This document shows, one piece after another, positions 60,931-64,000 of a stretch of DNA of 64,000 nucleotides. The notes below the pieces were generated by a model. The model had not been told where the DNA came from. It ran no database searches and saw nothing but the letters and a program-made list of their open reading frames with translations. How positions within the stretch are numbered: the first letter of the stretch is position 1; every line of letters begins with the position of its first letter. This DNA is from Artocarpus heterophyllus (taxonomy: Eukaryota; Streptophyta; Magnoliopsida; Rosales; Moraceae). Made by a program: the position numbers and the translations under genes. The DNA is taken from the NCBI GenBank assembly GCA_025403435.1, contig CM046351.1:25881730-25945729 (forward strand), given 5' to 3'.

Positions 60931-61954
60931 TTTGCAAAATTTCCGACATTATTTTCTAGTCCCTCTTTAATAATTTAAGCGTCTAATGCCACTAATGCAT
61001 TAAATGCTTCGTTGTTCAAGTATTTGTTTTCCAAGTAAAAACTTTATACCGAGAATTTTAAGTTTTAATCAGAATTGACCTGGAGAGACTTTGAATTAGT
61101 CATAACTAATAATTGGATTAAAAAACAAAAATTGGAATTTAAGTTTTGTTGCTATAGATTTTTCCTATACATTGAGATTTGTCAAAAACTCTCATAAGGA
61201 GCAAAGTGGTGATATAGATCAAGTTAAAACGCTACTTGGATTTTATGTACATACTACAAGTTTGAATGTGCCTATAGCCACATTTTTAACACAGTTTGAC
61301 ATTCGCTAAAATTTTTTGAAGTGAAGAAAATGTGAAAGGAGATTATACTTGATAGGACCTGACACAATGGAAACTTGTTCTGTGTCTTAGACGTCCCCAT
61401 TGGCTGTAGATGCCAAATTGGGCCTCTGCCGCAATTATATGAAGGCCCTGTTTCCACCTTTTGAGCCTCCATGTCAGTGAAATTGATTTCATTTAATGCC
61501 AAACTCATTCTAAACTCACTAAAATTTTGAGTCATGAAATTCTAATTTCAATTAAATAGCTAAAATTTTGAGTCATAATTTCAATTAAAATGCCAAAATA
61601 AGCCAGCTCAAAATTCTGAGTCGGAAAATTCTAATTTCAATTAAATAGACAAATAAGCCTTTCAACTCATGTTATTTGAAAATTGGCCAAGATAATAAAA
61701 TGATGTTTGATGTTCTTTATATTAGAATAAAAAATTCATGATTATATGACTGAATTTTACAATATTGTATATGATTGTGTGTGTATGTAATGTTAGGAGT
61801 CAATACTGTATATACAAATATGTATAAATACAGCAACACTCCTATCTTCGGAGCTTTTCCCGGCGTAACAAGGAATTGCGATCTTACAATTGAAACTTCA
61901 GAGAGGACTCCCGTCTCCTCTCTACGATAGGAACCTCCAAAAAAAAAAAAAGTA
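60931..61954. other. intergenic, no gene seen
   Basis: AT-rich. 61505-61660 repeats a phrase containing AAAATTTTGAGTCAT and TTCTAATTTCAATTAAATAG three times in degenerate form. 61820-61930 has TATAAATACAGCAACACTCC followed by a leader-like pyrimidine-rich stretch, possibly an LTR remnant. Confidence 0.4.
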
Positions 61955-62240
61955 AGATTTTGACGAAAGGGCCAAAAAAAATTTTCTAATTAGGTAAATA
62001 ACATCTTTTTTTTTTGAAACCAAAAAATACGTTTTTCTATGCAGGTAAACTGTCCCAATTTTTTTCAAAAAAATAAGAAAAATGACTGTAACAGGATAAG
62101 GAACCTCAACAGGATGAAAAAAAAACTAAAACCGTTTTAATGTCTAAAAAACCTTTTTTTTAGTACCAAAAACTGTCCAAAAATAAAAAGGACCGTTTAT
62201 CAAAATTTTTTTTGCCAAAAGGCCATTTTTAAAAATAAAT
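61955..62240 (+). mobile_element. MITE family M2, copy 3
   Basis: The left end AGATTTTGACGAAAGGGCC and the reverse complement of the right end (ATTTTTAAAAATGGCC, then CAAAAAAAATTTTGATAAA) form long imperfect inverted repeats. About 286 bp. Best preserved copy of the three. Confidence 0.68.
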
Positions 62241-63760
62241 ATGCCTTCAACTTTTGACCTTGGAGATCACTCGAAGGGATTTAGATCGTACAAGACCTTA
62301 TGCCTTGTTTGCCTGGCCAACATGGGCCGATATTCCATTTTTCTCAACAACAGAATCAAAGGCCCGTTGGCTGGTCCATAGGACGTTGTTTCTACTAGAG
62401 CATGCAGGTGAGCTCAACTGCCATGCAACCTTTAATTTTCATGACTGCACATATACATCTTTTGTAGCCTTTGGGGAAACAAAAATTGGTATATAATCAT
62501 TTTTTTTAAATAAAAAATTTGCAATACTTAAGTGATCCATATGGTTTATTAATTGTTGACAAACAAATCCATCGGATTTTGTCATTTGAGGGTTTTAACG
62601 AGACATCATCCAATTATTTTGAGTGGATAGGGTATATTTTTTTATCTCGCCGTTGCTTCAACATGGACTCAAATCTTCTGACAATTTTTGTTATCCAAAA
62701 TGGTGTCTAATTAATCATATTACGGCACATCATTAAATAAAAATCATCTAAAAGTCTATTAGAGATAATTTCAAATTTTTAATGATGTGTCATGATGCAA
62801 TTAGGCACACACCAATTGAGGCAAAAATTAAATGGAGGATTTGAATCCCTTCAACATTTATATTGCTTTTTTTAGTAATTAATTGTTTGCTTCTTTTGAT
62901 TTTTTTTTTTCCATTTGGTGGATCTTTATTTTTTGTAAATTTTTTAATGTATATATATAGTGGTAACTTTACTAAGATTTTTTTTTTTACTCTTGCCATT
63001 TATTCGTTAAAAAAATCGTTGTATATTTCTATTCTGTATTTAAATAAATCATGGATTTATCGCCTAGATATGACATAATTTGTTTACTTTTTATGCAAAT
63101 AACACAATTTATTAGTTGGCATTAGTAGGTTTTTTGGTCACAATACAGAATTAGTGTCAACTTCCAATAAACCAGGGATTTATAAGAATCTTTTGCGAGA
63201 GACTCTAGGATCATACAATATACATTTTTAATTGGAATATTAATCCGGGAGAATTGTTTGACAGTATATAAAATATTAATATCACATTTTTGTCAAAATT
63301 CATAAAATTTAAAATTGTTTTCAAACTTTGATTATTTGATTTAACGGCTTAGAATTTCAGTAAGTATATAGCGTAGTTATTTTCCTTCTGGAAATCTTTC
63401 CGAACGTCACATTAAGCATTTTCCAAATAGAAAAATTCCAAAAAAAAAATACAAGAGAAAAAGGGACCCTTGTTGCCGCCAACAGGTGAGACAAACCATG
63501 ATGACACAAAGGTCATGATGCATGTCTAGTAAAGAGAGAGCCCAATCTCCATCAATTGAGATTCCATAGTGAAAATTTCTCTTTCTCACTCATATGGATG
63601 ACAATCTCCCAAAGCAGCTTTCCCCCACAGCATCAACCATCCACATGCTACTCGTAGAAGGTGGGGAAGTGGGGTCATGCCTTTTAATTGAAAGTGGAAA
63701 AAAAAAAAAATTTTTTGAAAAAAAAAATGAAGGAGTAAGGTGGGGTTTGCATTTTTTTTT
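62241..63760. other. intergenic, no gene seen
   Basis: 62250-62480 is less AT-rich and has short open frames on the plus strand, none recognisable. The remainder is AT-rich with T runs. Confidence 0.4.
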
Positions 63761-63872
63761 AGGGCCCGTTTGGTTCGAGTATTTGAATAAAGATTTAAAT
63801 TTTTGTGAGGGTAAATACTGTAGTAAAATGATTCAAACCGTGATTCAAGTATCGAAACAAACGAACCCTTAG
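63761..63872. mobile_element. MITE family M1, copy 3
   Basis: Ends AGGGCCCGTTTGGTTCGAG and, reversed, CTAAGGGTTCGTTTGTTTCG. TTA borders both sides, which would fit a 3-bp TWA target duplication. Confidence 0.78.
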
Positions 63873-64000
63873 TTGTTTCTTAGTACTACAAAAGAGGATT
63901 CGTGTTGATGCAATCACCAATTTCCTTAGCTTTAGGTGTAGTTTTCTATGCATAAAAGCTCATGAATGCCCCATCCAAGTGAATATCATCAAGAATAAGT
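63873..64000. other. window edge, no feature
   Basis: Mixed composition, too short to judge. Confidence 0.3.

Noticed and set aside
62254..62496. 80-codon plus-strand open frame
   Set aside because: Mixed composition but no recognisable domain, splice context or promoter; chance cannot be excluded, so it is described only as intergenic.

Overview
The window is plant nuclear DNA, most likely from a eudicot. It is AT-rich, has many short GT-AG introns, and is dominated by LTR retrotransposons and MITE-like repeats. It holds two convincing host genes, both on the minus strand. I cannot name the species from sequence alone.

Host genes. (1) 13076-23401 (-) is an insulin-degrading-enzyme-like M16 zinc metallopeptidase. 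I could trace 26 exons that join in frame into a 971-residue protein with all catalytic and zinc residues kept; intron 1 is GC-AG. (2) 47107-49331 (-) is a three-exon DUF642 cell-wall protein of 373 residues with a signal peptide. In Arabidopsis the matching genes carry consecutive locus numbers (At2g41790, At2g41800), so this looks like an old gene pair pushed about 24 kb apart by transposons. A possible third gene is a 42-codon ORF at 25350-25478 (+).

Layout. 1-4345: nested solo LTRs of a ~2 kb LTR family (here 'family X') plus a Gypsy LTR-like remnant. 4346-12700: intergenic DNA with MITEs, a 24-bp hairpin and a 2.2 kb Harbinger-like element with TAA target duplication. 13-23.4 kb: the peptidase gene. 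23.8-25.3 kb: a fold-back repeat. 26.1-31.2 kb: two family X solo LTRs, one inside the other, both with target-site duplications; the inner one carries a 527-bp segment three times in tandem. 31.4-35.0 kb: Copia fragments and a TIR element. 35702-44734: a 9.0 kb Ty3/Gypsy chromovirus on the minus strand with GTTTT target duplications and very similar LTRs but a dead coding region. 47.1-49.3 kb: the DUF642 gene. 51495-57685: a Ty1/Copia element with short LTRs, interrupted by a family X solo LTR and a MITE, and lacking the reverse transcriptase core. 57.7-64 kb: AT-rich intergenic DNA with MITE copies.

Most transposon boundaries are supported by terminal TG/CA or TIR ends plus target-site duplications read directly from the sequence. 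Family X occurs five times here, as LTR only. Its LTRs and the unrelated Gypsy LTRs both carry clusters of a near-palindromic TCGGCCTGCCGA motif, which is the most unexpected pattern in the window.
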